From positions 62,001 to 126,000 of the forward strand of contig NZ_JBNDMZ010000002.1 of assembly GCF_049856295.1 (NCBI RefSeq): a stretch of 64,000 bases of DNA. Reading direction: 5' to 3'. The position numbers and the translations under genes are program-made. Under the pieces are notes generated by a model, which was given only the letters and a program-made list of their open reading frames with translations, searched no databases and was not told where the DNA came from. This document shows, one piece after another, positions 15,760 through 23,710 of the stretch (the stretch's first letter is position 1; each line of letters starts with the position of its first letter). Source of the DNA: JB111 sp049856295 (GTDB taxonomy: Bacteria > Actinomycetota > Actinomycetes > Actinomycetales > Actinomycetaceae).

Positions 15760-16437
15760 GTGCGGACAGCACTGACCAGGGAGAGGGTGCTCGCGCGAGC
15801 CGTCGAGCGGGCCGACGCGGAGGGCGTCGACGCACTGAGCATGCGCACGCTCGCCGCCGAGCTCGGCGTCACCCCGATGGCCCTCTACAAGCACGTCGCG
15901 AACAAGGACGACCTCCTGGACGCGATGATCGACGACGTCGTCGCCACCTTCGCGGCCGCGCCGCACCCGGGACCGGCCGACGACGACTGGCGCGCCCGCG
16001 TGCGCGCCCGCGTGCTCGCCGCCCGAGCCGCGCTGCTCGACCACCCCTGGGCTCCGCAGGTCATCGAGTCGCGCACGACCGCCTCGCCGGTGGTGCTCGA
16101 CCACATGAACGCGCTCATGGGCGACCTGCTCGGGGGCGGGCTCACCGCCGACCTCACCCACCACGCGATGCACGTGCTCGGCAGCCGCATGTGGGGCTTC
16201 ACGCAGGAGGTGTTCCCGACCCCTCGGGTACCCGACGACCCCGGCGAGCGCGACGCGTTCCTTGCCGCGGCGGGCGAGCGGTACCCGCACATCATGACGA
16301 TCTCGGCGGCCGCGTCCCACGACTCCGTCACCGCGATCGGTTGCGACGACCAGGCCGAGTTCGAGCTCGCCCTCGACCTCCTGGTCGACGGGATCGAGCG
16401 CCTGCACGCGTCCGGCTGGAGCTCGACCGCCGCCTAG
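15760..16437 (+). CDS. TetR/AcrR family regulator with TetR_C-type ligand domain
   Basis: 225 residues. GTG 15760 is preferred to GTG 15754 because the AGGAGG ribosome site lies immediately before it. Residues ~6-55 are the TetR helix-turn-helix (LSMRTLAAELGVTPMALYKH). The C-terminal domain (LLDHPWAPQVIESRTTASPV) belongs to the tetracycline-repressor-like C-terminal class. It probably represses itself and the divergent DUF4386 gene. Its stop overlaps the convergent YibE/F stop in the shared CTAG at 16434-16437. Confidence 0.88.
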   Translation: MRTALTRERVLARAVERADAEGVDALSMRTLAAELGVTPMALYKHVANKDDLLDAMIDDVVATFAAAPHPGPADDDWRARVRARVLAARAALLDHPWAPQVIESRTTASPVVLDHMNALMGDLLGGGLTADLTHHAMHVLGSRMWGFTQEVFPTPRVPDDPGERDAFLAAAGERYPHIMTISAAASHDSVTAIGCDDQAEFELALDLLVDGIERLHASGWSSTAA

Positions 16438-17612
16438 GTGTCGTGCCGAGGTGCGGCCGACGGATCCCCGCCGGAGCGCGCGAGGAGCGCCGCGATCCCC
16501 GTCGTCACCGGGATCGCGAGGACGAGCCCGATCGAGGAGACGAGCGTGCGGACGACCTCCTCGGCGATCTCCCCGGCCATGAGGGTGTCGACCACGGGGC
16601 GCTCGACCAGTGACGCGAGCATGATGAGCGGAAGCGCGGTTCCGACGTAGGCGAACGCGAGCGTGTAGACGGTCGAGGCGATGTGGTCACGGCCGATGCG
16701 CATGCCCTGGACGAAGAGTCGCCGCCTCGGCGCACCGGGGCTCGCCGCGGCCAGCTCCCACACCGCGGAGGCCTGGGTGATCGTCACGTCGTTGAGCGCG
16801 CCGAGGCCGGCCACGACGATGCCGCACAGCAGGAGATCGCTGAGCGTGAGGCCCGCGAACTGCTGGTGGAGCATGATCGCGTCCTCGCTCGATCCGGTGA
16901 GGTTCGCGGCCCCCGTCGCCCACACGGCGAGGACCACAGTGATGGCGAGGCCCACGTAGGTGCCGAGCAGCGCCGTCGTCGTGCGGATCGATATCCCGTG
17001 GGCGAGGTAGACGGCGATGAACATCATCGCCGAGGAGCCCACGAGCGCCACGAGGATCGGCGAGGAGCCGGCCATGAGCGCCGGCAGCATGAACACCGCG
17101 ACGACGCCGAGCGAGGCGAGCAGCCCGAGCACCGCGGCGAGGCCCCGCCAGCGGGCCACGGCGAGTACGGCCGCGAGGTAGAGGACGGCGAGCCAGCCGA
17201 CCGGCGCCTCGCGGTCGAAGTCCCAGAACGAGTACAGGGTCCCGGTCCCGATGTTCTGTGGCATGTACAGCAGCAGGACGTCGTCCCCGGCGTCGATCTC
17301 CTCGGCGACCGACGGGTGCGGGGAGGCGACGGTCGCCTCGTAGCCGTCGTGGCCGCCGCCCGTGACCTCGACGCGGAACTCGGCGGCCTCCGGGCTCGCG
17401 GGCGGCGCGAGCACGGTGCCCGTGACGACCTCGGTGCCGTCCCCGGTCAGCGGGATCGAGCCCATCGGCGAGTCGCCGCTCGGCCACAGGGCGACGAGCC
17501 CGACGACCGTCGCCACGAGCAGGGGCAGGACGAGGGCGGAGAGCAGCGTCCGGACCCGCCGGACGCGACCCGCGGGCAGCTCCGGCGGGTCGGTGGAGTG
17601 GGAGTGCGACAC
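16434..17612 (-). CDS. YibE/F-like multi-pass membrane protein
   Basis: 392 residues from GTG 17612 (VSHSHSTDPPELPAG). There is one N-terminal hydrophobic helix, then an extracytoplasmic beta-rich domain (~residues 45-125: TEVVTGTVLAPP and DDVLLLYMPQNIGTG), then seven or more helices. The signature region LLLCGIVVAGLGALNDVTIT is conserved in YibE/F proteins, whose function is unknown. The protein ends at CTAG shared with the convergent TetR gene, so little room is left for a terminator. Confidence 0.86.
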   Translation of the reverse strand: MSHSHSTDPPELPAGRVRRVRTLLSALVLPLLVATVVGLVALWPSGDSPMGSIPLTGDGTEVVTGTVLAPPASPEAAEFRVEVTGGGHDGYEATVASPHPSVAEEIDAGDDVLLLYMPQNIGTGTLYSFWDFDREAPVGWLAVLYLAAVLAVARWRGLAAVLGLLASLGVVAVFMLPALMAGSSPILVALVGSSAMMFIAVYLAHGISIRTTTALLGTYVGLAITVVLAVWATGAANLTGSSEDAIMLHQQFAGLTLSDLLLCGIVVAGLGALNDVTITQASAVWELAAASPGAPRRRLFVQGMRIGRDHIASTVYTLAFAYVGTALPLIMLASLVERPVVDTLMAGEIAEEVVRTLVSSIGLVLAIPVTTGIAALLARSGGDPSAAPRHDT

Positions 17613-17676
17613 GGGGACATGGTCGCCCGTGCCGGGTCGGACGGGAAATCTCGTGGAGGCGGCGACGGCCCGGCCA

Positions 17677-17682
17677 TACGGT
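17677..17682 (+). promoter_or_regulatory. -10 box for leaderless GNAT mRNA
   Basis: TACGGT is followed by six bases and the ATG at 17689. There is no ribosome site, so the start codon is probably the first transcribed base. Confidence 0.45.
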
Positions 17683-17688
17683 TCCCGC

Positions 17689-18621
17689 ATGCCACTGCAC
17701 GCGACGACGGCGTCGCCCGAACGGTTCGCCCGCCTCGACCGGGACCCCGACGAGGATCTTGCGCGCGTCCGGCGGGTGATCGCGGCGGGACGGGTCGCTC
17801 CGGACGACCTGGTCGTGGTCGCGGACGACTCCGGCGACGTGGGCCGGGCGTTCCTCATGACGCTCGAGGACGGCACGCGTGTCGCGCAGGCGTTCCGCCT
17901 CGTCGACACCCACCCCGAATCCATCGAGGTCGTCCGACTCCTCCTCGACGCGGTCGCCGCGCGGGCCGCAGCGGGCGGCGCCGACCGTGTGCACGCCGTC
18001 GTCACCGACGACGAGCCCGCACCGGCAGCGCGGCGGGCGGCGCTGGCGGCCGCCGGCTGGCTGCCCGACGGCGACCGGCTCGAGCTCTCCGCCCTGCCGG
18101 CACCGGGCGACCTGCCGCCCGGCGTGGTCGAGGTCGACCCGACGGACAATGCCGTGCTCGACGTGCTCGCCGCCGCGATGGCGGACAGCCTCGACGACTA
18201 CGACCGCGACCAGGTCGCCGAGCTCGGCCCGGCCGCGGCGGCCCGCGCCTACCGCGACATGCTCGTCTCGTCCGGCAACGGCACGGCGCCGTGGCTCGGC
18301 CACGTCGCCGGGTCCGACCTGAAGGGCGTGGCCGCGCTCGAGGGCTTCGACACCGACTGGTGCCTCGGGTACCTCGGCGTCGTCCCGCCCGCCCGCCGCC
18401 GCGGCGTCGGGGCCGCGCTGACCGCGGCGATGCTCTCCCAGACGGCACGCGCCGAGGTCCCGCTGGCGACCGCGAGCGTCGCTGTCGGCAACACCCCCGT
18501 CCGAGCCACGCTCGAGCGACGTGGCTTCACCGTGCGCACACGTCGGACGGACTTCGTGCGGCACCTCGGCCCGTCGGCGCCGGGTGCCGCCCCGACCGCT
18601 CCGGTGACCGAGCGGTCCTAG
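17689..18621 (+). CDS. GNAT family N-acetyltransferase
   Basis: 310 residues. The acetyl-CoA-binding motif A is in the C-terminal half: YLGVVPPARRRGVGAALTAA (R/Q-x-x-G-x-G/A), followed by TASVAVGNTPVRATLERRGF, which matches the N-x-x-A-x-x-x-Y/F region. The N-terminal half (residues ~1-140) is a second, degenerate GNAT-like fold, so this looks like a two-domain enzyme. Substrate unknown. The start is set by a -10 box six bases upstream. Its TAG stop is part of the tdk promoter. Confidence 0.82.
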   Translation: MPLHATTASPERFARLDRDPDEDLARVRRVIAAGRVAPDDLVVVADDSGDVGRAFLMTLEDGTRVAQAFRLVDTHPESIEVVRLLLDAVAARAAAGGADRVHAVVTDDEPAPAARRAALAAAGWLPDGDRLELSALPAPGDLPPGVVEVDPTDNAVLDVLAAAMADSLDDYDRDQVAELGPAAAARAYRDMLVSSGNGTAPWLGHVAGSDLKGVAALEGFDTDWCLGYLGVVPPARRRGVGAALTAAMLSQTARAEVPLATASVAVGNTPVRATLERRGFTVRTRRTDFVRHLGPSAPGAAPTAPVTERS

Positions 18622-18624
18622 GCT
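18619..18624 (+). promoter_or_regulatory. -10 box for leaderless tdk mRNA, overlapping the GNAT stop codon
   Basis: TAGGCT precedes the tdk ATG by seven bases. Its first three bases are the TAG stop codon of the GNAT gene, so one triplet serves both functions. Confidence 0.55.
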
Positions 18625-18631
18625 CACGGAC

Positions 18632-19204
18632 ATGCGCACGAACGGGTACGGCCGCCTCCAGGTCGTCGCCGGCCCGATGTTCTCCGGCAAGTCCGAGGAG
18701 CTGCTCCGCCGGGTCCGGCGCGCGCGGCTCGCCGGCCTGGAGGTCGTCCTCGTCAACCACGCGTGGGACGAGCGGTACGGCACGGGCGAGGTCAGCTCGC
18801 ACACGGGGCTCTCGCTCGGATCGACGTCGGCCACCGACGTGCCCGGCCTGCTCGCGGCCGTCGGGGACCGCGCCCCCGACCTGCTCGCCGTCGACGAGGC
18901 CCAGTTCTTCGGCCCCGACGTCGTCCCCGCCCTCGAGGCGGTGCTGCGGCGCGGGACCACCGTCGTCGTCGCCGGGCTGTCCGTGACGTTCGACGGTCGC
19001 CCGTTCGAGCCGCTGCCCACCCTCATGGCGATCGCCGAGGACGTCACCCGGCTGACCGCGGTGTGCGGGGTATGCGGCGCCGACGCGGTGTTCCACCAGC
19101 GGATCCGGGCCGGCTCGGGCGGGGACCCGCTCGACGGCACCGCGGCGCACGTCGGCGGGACCGAGACCTACGCGGCGCGCTGCCGGCGCCACCACGAGCC
19201 CTGA
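18632..19204 (+). CDS. tdk: Thymidine kinase
   Basis: A 190-residue type-II thymidine kinase, which phosphorylates thymidine to dTMP with ATP in pyrimidine salvage. The P-loop is GPMFSGKSEE (about residues 14-23), the Walker B-like segment is LLAVDEAQFFGPD with the base glutamate, and VVVAGLSVTFDGRPF follows. The structural zinc site is CGVCGADAVFHQR plus the C-terminal CRRHH. The lasso region TLMAIAEDVTRL is present. Length is normal. The start directly follows a leaderless-type promoter. Confidence 0.95.
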   Translation: MRTNGYGRLQVVAGPMFSGKSEELLRRVRRARLAGLEVVLVNHAWDERYGTGEVSSHTGLSLGSTSATDVPGLLAAVGDRAPDLLAVDEAQFFGPDVVPALEAVLRRGTTVVVAGLSVTFDGRPFEPLPTLMAIAEDVTRLTAVCGVCGADAVFHQRIRAGSGGDPLDGTAAHVGGTETYAARCRRHHEP

Positions 19205-19236
19205 GACCGCGGCCCGGTCCGACCGGCCGTCCCGAG

Positions 19237-19242
19237 TACCCT
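19237..19242 (+). promoter_or_regulatory. -10 box for leaderless mRNA of the Nif3-like gene
   Basis: TACCCT is followed by six bases and the ATG at 19249. No Shine-Dalgarno sequence is present. Confidence 0.55.
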
Positions 19243-19248
19243 CGGCCC

Positions 19249-20388
19249 ATGCCCACCCCGCTCGCCGACGTCGTCGACGCCGTCCACCGGCACTACCCGC
19301 CGGGTACCGCGGAGGAGTGGGACGCCGTCGGGCTCGTCGTCGGCGACACGGCCGCCCCGGTGACGCGCGTCCACCTCGCCGTCGACCCCACCGAGGAGGT
19401 CGTCGAGGAGGCGCTCGGGCTCCGCGCGGACCTCCTGTGGGTGCACCACCCGCTCTTCCTCAAGGGCACGACGACGGTCGCCACCTCGAGCGACAAGGGT
19501 CGCCTCGTCCACCGGCTCGTCTCGGGCGGGTGCGCGCTGCTCACCTCGCACACGAACGCGGACGTCGCGGTCGACGGCGTGTCCCACGCGCTCGCCGACC
19601 TGCTCGGCCTCACCGGCCAGCGCCCGCTCGTCCCGTCCGGCGGGGCGCCCGCGACCCTCGTGGTCCACGTCCCGCGTACGCACACGAGCGAGCTGCTCGA
19701 CGCGCTCGCCGGCGCCGGGGCGGGCCGGCAGGGCAACTACGAGCGCGCGGCCTTCACCTCGCCCGGCACCGGCACGTTCCGCCCGCTCGACGGCGCGACG
19801 CCCGCGATCGGCGCCGTCGGCGAGACCGAGGTGGTCGAGGAGGACCGGCTCGAGATCCTCGTCCCCGCCGGTGCCGAGGGAGCTGTCCTCGCCGCGCTGC
19901 GCGCCGCCCACCCCTACGAGGAGCCCTCCTTCGCCCTCCTGCGACACGCGGGCGGTCCGGTCGGGGCGACGACCGGCCACGGCCGCGTCGGTGAGCTTCC
20001 CGCGCCGACGAGCCTCGACGCGTTCGCCGCGCTCGCCGCCGACCGCCTGCCGGCCACGCCCGCGGGGCTCACCGTGGGCGGCGACCTCGACGCCGAGGTC
20101 CGCACGGTCGCCGTCTCCGGCGGGTCCGGGGACGCGTTCCTCGCGGACGCACGCCGCGCGGGAGCCGACGTCTACCTCACCGCCGACCTGCGCCACCACC
20201 CGTCCTCCGAGCACCTCGCGGGCGGCCGGCCCTACCTCGTCTCCGCCACGCACTGGGCCACGGAACGCCCCTGGCTCGACGTGGCCGCCGGACTCCTGCG
20301 CGCGGAGGGCCTCGAGGTCACCGTCTCCGACCTCGTCACCGACCCGTGGACCGCGCGCCACCCCGCCCCCAGCCCCGAAGGGAACTGA
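19249..20388 (+). CDS. Nif3-like dinuclear metal centre protein (YbgI/DUF34)
   Basis: 379 residues, the long form with an inserted PII-like domain. N-terminal metal-binding and fold motifs are visible: AEEWDAVGLVVGD, LLWVHHPLFLKG (HH ligands), LLTSHTNADVAVDG. The inserted domain covers about residues 135-235. The C-terminal metal motif region is VYLTADLRHHPSSEHL and LVSATHWATERPWL. The family is universal and may act as GTP cyclohydrolase-like or metal-insertion protein; its role is unsettled. The following gene starts one base after its stop, as for the Rv2230c-Rv2229c-Rv2228c cluster. Confidence 0.9.
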   Translation: MPTPLADVVDAVHRHYPPGTAEEWDAVGLVVGDTAAPVTRVHLAVDPTEEVVEEALGLRADLLWVHHPLFLKGTTTVATSSDKGRLVHRLVSGGCALLTSHTNADVAVDGVSHALADLLGLTGQRPLVPSGGAPATLVVHVPRTHTSELLDALAGAGAGRQGNYERAAFTSPGTGTFRPLDGATPAIGAVGETEVVEEDRLEILVPAGAEGAVLAALRAAHPYEEPSFALLRHAGGPVGATTGHGRVGELPAPTSLDAFAALAADRLPATPAGLTVGGDLDAEVRTVAVSGGSGDAFLADARRAGADVYLTADLRHHPSSEHLAGGRPYLVSATHWATERPWLDVAAGLLRAEGLEVTVSDLVTDPWTARHPAPSPEGN

Positions 20389-20389
20389 C

Positions 20390-21130
20390 GTGCCCACCGC
20401 ACCGCTCGTCGACCAGCTCAAGCTGCTCGACCTCCAGGACATCGACACCGCGATCGCCAAGCTCGGCCACGAGCGCCGCTCGCTGCCCGTGCTCGAGCAC
20501 ATCACCCAGCTCACCGGCCGCGCCGGCGACCTGCACGACGAGCTCGTCCTCGCCACCTCCGCCGCCGGCGACGCGCGCCGGGCGCTGACCAAGGCCGAGG
20601 CCGACGTCGAGCAGGTCCGCAGCAGGGCCGCGCGCAACCAGACCCGCCTCGACTCCGGCGAGGGCCTGTCCCGCGAGCTCGTCGCCCTCCAGGAGGAGAT
20701 CGCGCACCTCGCCGGGCGCCAGGCCGTCCTGGAGGAGGCCGAGCTCGAGGCGATGGAGACCTCCGAGGCGGCCGACGCCCGGGTCGCGGCTCTCCAGGAG
20801 CAGTCTGCCTCCGTGGCCACCGACCTCGAGTCCCTCGGCGCCGAGCGGGACGCCGCCTTCGCCCGGATCGACGCCGACGTCACCGCCCGCCAGGCCGAGC
20901 GCGACGCCGTCGCCGCCTCCCTGCCGACGGTGCTGATGGACGAGTACGAGGCCGCGCGCCGCCAGACCGGTGGGCTCGGTGCGGTCGCCGTCCGCGGGCA
21001 CCGGGCCGAAGGCGTCAACGTCGACTTCACCCTCGCCGAGCAGTCGCTCATCGACGCCGCCGCCGAGGACGAGATCCTGATCAGCGAGGACCACGGGTTC
21101 CTCCTCGTGCGCGTGGGGGACCGGCGATGA
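20390..21130 (+). CDS. DUF164-type coiled-coil protein with degenerate zinc ribbon
   Basis: 246 residues starting at GTG (VPTAPLVDQLKLLDLQDID). Residues ~5-180 form a long antiparallel coiled coil rich in Ala, Glu and Arg, as in the CT398/CdsZ/Rv2229c family. The family ends in a four-cysteine zinc ribbon. Here the corresponding tail (RGHRAEGVNVDF through ISEDHGFLLVR) has no cysteine: the four ligand positions read Ala, Val, Ser and His. The fold may persist without zinc. It is translationally coupled to the RNase H gene (ATGA). Zinc-ribbon members are thought to be chaperone- or secretion-related scaffolds, but the role is unproven. Confidence 0.85.
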   Translation: MPTAPLVDQLKLLDLQDIDTAIAKLGHERRSLPVLEHITQLTGRAGDLHDELVLATSAAGDARRALTKAEADVEQVRSRAARNQTRLDSGEGLSRELVALQEEIAHLAGRQAVLEEAELEAMETSEAADARVAALQEQSASVATDLESLGAERDAAFARIDADVTARQAERDAVAASLPTVLMDEYEAARRQTGGLGAVAVRGHRAEGVNVDFTLAEQSLIDAAAEDEILISEDHGFLLVRVGDRR

Positions 21131-22431
21131 CCCGCAGGCTCCTCATCCACACCGACGGCGGCGCGCGCGGCAACCCCGGTCCCGCCGGCTACGGCTCGGT
21201 CGTGACGGACGCGGAGTCCGGTGAGCTCCTCGCCACGCGCAGCGGCTGGCTCGGCGAGACGACGAACAACGTGGCCGAGTACACCGCGCTCGTCGAGGGG
21301 CTGCGGGCCGCGGCCCGGATCGACGCCGACGCCGAGGTCGAGGTGCGCGCCGACTCCAAGCTCGTGGTCGAGCAGATGTCCGGCCGGTGGAAGATCAAGC
21401 ACGAGGACATGCGCCGGCTCGCCCTCGAGGCCCGCGACGCGTTCCCCGCCCACCGCGTGCGCTACACGTGGATCCCGCGGGCGCAGAACTCCGCGGCCGA
21501 CGCCCTGGCGAACAAGGCGATGGACGACCGCGCCGACGCCTCGACCGACGAGTGGCTGACGAGCCTCGCCCCGACGGCGGAGCTCGGCTCCGAGTCCGAC
21601 GACGCCTGGCCGGGAACGCCCGACGCGGACGAGTCGACAACCGACGACGGCCACATGCCCGACGACGAACCACAGGCACTGTTCGACGTCGGGCTCACGG
21701 ACCCCGGGGCCGACGGCGCGAGCCGGGCAACCGCCTCGGCCGCAGCAGTCGCCCCGGCGTCGGCGCCGACCGGCGGGGCGACGCGCGTGTACCTCATCCG
21801 GCACGGCGTCACCGAATGGACCGTGGCGGGGCGGCAGAGCGGCTCCGACACGCCCGGCCCGGACCTCACGGACCTCGGCCGCGAGCAGGCCCGCAACGCC
21901 GGCGCCCTGCTCGCGCGGCTCGCCGCGAACGACGGCGTCGACCTGTCCACCGCCGAGGTGCGGGTCTCGCCGATCGTGCGGACCCGGCAGACCGCAGAGG
22001 AGGTCGTCCGCGCCGCCGGGCTCCCGGAGCCGACGGTCGACGACCGCCTGCGCGAGGTGGCCTTCGGTGAATGGCACGGCCTGACGGAGTCGGAGATCGA
22101 CGAACGGTGGCCCGGCGAGCTCGCCCGCTGGCGCTCCGACGCCGACGCGACCCCGCCGGGCGGGGAGTCCCACCGCCAGGTCGGCGCTCGGGCGGCCCGC
22201 GTCCTGTCGGAGGTCGCGGGCACCGGCTCGCGGGCCGTCGTCGTCGTCACCCACTCGGTCGTCACGCGCGCGTCGGTCGCTCTCGTCGCGAGCATCGCGA
22301 ACGACGGCTGGGGCCGCGTCCGCGTCCGGCCGGGCTCGGTCACGCTCCTCGAGGTCGACGGCCTCGACGCGAACGGCCGCCTGACCGGTCAGGTCACCTA
22401 CGTAGGCGCGCCCTCGGAGTCCGTCGCCTGA
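21127..22431 (+). CDS. Bifunctional RNase HI / histidine phosphatase (Rv2228c type)
   Basis: 434 residues. Residues 1-140 are RNase HI, which cuts the RNA strand of RNA-DNA hybrids: LIHTDGGARGNPGPAGYG (Asp), NNVAEYTALVEGL (Glu), VRADSKLVVEQM (Asp) and NSAADALANKA (Asp). A 75-residue acidic linker follows. Residues ~218-430 are a CobC-like histidine phosphatase (VYLIRHGVTEW, VSPIVRTRQTAEE, VVVVTHSVVTRAS). In mycobacteria the second domain acts as alpha-ribazole phosphatase in cobalamin synthesis. It follows the coiled-coil gene with a four-base overlap and ends three bases from the convergent yaaA. Confidence 0.94.
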   Translation: MTRRLLIHTDGGARGNPGPAGYGSVVTDAESGELLATRSGWLGETTNNVAEYTALVEGLRAAARIDADAEVEVRADSKLVVEQMSGRWKIKHEDMRRLALEARDAFPAHRVRYTWIPRAQNSAADALANKAMDDRADASTDEWLTSLAPTAELGSESDDAWPGTPDADESTTDDGHMPDDEPQALFDVGLTDPGADGASRATASAAAVAPASAPTGGATRVYLIRHGVTEWTVAGRQSGSDTPGPDLTDLGREQARNAGALLARLAANDGVDLSTAEVRVSPIVRTRQTAEEVVRAAGLPEPTVDDRLREVAFGEWHGLTESEIDERWPGELARWRSDADATPPGGESHRQVGARAARVLSEVAGTGSRAVVVVTHSVVTRASVALVASIANDGWGRVRVRPGSVTLLEVDGLDANGRLTGQVTYVGAPSESVA

Positions 22432-22434
22432 GCC

Positions 22435-23298
22435 TCACGGCCGCTGGGTGAGCACGAGCGTGAGCTCGGCGGCGCCCCCATTGCGGGCGGGCGGCTCGAG
22501 CTCGACGTCGGTGAGCGTCCAGGTGGTGCGTTCGACTCCCTTGCGCGGCGCGGCCGCCGCCTCGCGGACGGTCCCGACGAGCTCGCGGGCGGCGCCGGCC
22601 AGCTCCTCCGCGCTCGCCGGCTCGGGGGCCTCCCGCCGCAGGAGGTGCCCGACCAGCAGGCCCCGGAACCACTTGGCGTCGTGGGAGACCACGGAGCGCC
22701 GGCCGTCGCGCACGGTGACGGCGCCGACCTCGACGTCGTCGGCGGCGGGCGGCACCTTCCACATCGCCCGGTAGCCGCCGGAGCGGCAGTCGACGACGAG
22801 CTCGCCCTCGGCGCGGGCGTCGAGCTCCGCCGCCATCGGCCCGCGCCAGAACGCCCCGAGGCCGTCGAGGCCGGGCAGCGTCGCGGTCATCCCGAGGCGG
22901 TAGGCGGGGATCGGGTCGGCGGGGGAGAGCGCACCGAACGCGCCGGACATCACCAGCACGTCGCGGTCCGCCCGCGCGCGGGCCTCGCCAGTCAGGTCCG
23001 CGATGCCCGCGCGGTCGAACAGGACGCCGGTGAAGACCCGGTCGGCGCGCGCAGTCGGGAGCTCCGACAGCCGCTGCTGGGCCGCGACCTCGTCCCGGGC
23101 GCCTGCGGGCGCGCGCAGCACCTCGAGGGCGTCGGGGCGGCCGCTGACCTGCGCGAGGGTGGTGAGCACCTCCGTGCGCGCACCGGTGAGTCCCGGGAGC
23201 GAGAGGGCGGCGAGATCGAGCGGAGGTCCGTCGTCGGGGGCGGTCTTGCCCTCGGAGGGCGGAAGGAGCACGAGCACCACGGGAGCGTACTCGGGCAC
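22435..23298 (-). CDS. yaaA: YaaA/DUF328 peroxide-stress protein
   Basis: 287 residues with the diagnostic start LVLLPPSEGKTAP, which in YaaA forms part of the DNA-binding cavity. Further family regions are FTGVLFDRAGIADL, VMSGAFGALSPADPIPAYRL and VVSHDAKWFRGLLVGHLLR. In Escherichia coli YaaA limits intracellular iron and oxidative DNA damage. The ATG at 23298 may be slightly too early, since V at position 8 (VLVLLPPS) would also fit. It is divergent from rnpB. Confidence 0.9.
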   Translation of the reverse strand: MPEYAPVVLVLLPPSEGKTAPDDGPPLDLAALSLPGLTGARTEVLTTLAQVSGRPDALEVLRAPAGARDEVAAQQRLSELPTARADRVFTGVLFDRAGIADLTGEARARADRDVLVMSGAFGALSPADPIPAYRLGMTATLPGLDGLGAFWRGPMAAELDARAEGELVVDCRSGGYRAMWKVPPAADDVEVGAVTVRDGRRSVVSHDAKWFRGLLVGHLLRREAPEPASAEELAGAARELVGTVREAAAAPRKGVERTTWTLTDVELEPPARNGGAAELTLVLTQRP

Positions 23299-23327
23299 AT
23301 CGCCGCGTCACCGCGCGGTCCGACGGG

Positions 23328-23333
23328 TAGACT
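23328..23333 (+). promoter_or_regulatory. -10 box of the RNase P RNA gene
   Basis: TAGACT is followed by eight bases before the first paired base of stem P1. A poor -35 match GCGTCA lies 17 bases upstream at 23305-23310. Confidence 0.55.
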
Positions 23334-23341
23334 CCCGCGTT

Positions 23342-23708
<367 letters not shown>

Positions 23709-23710
23709 CC

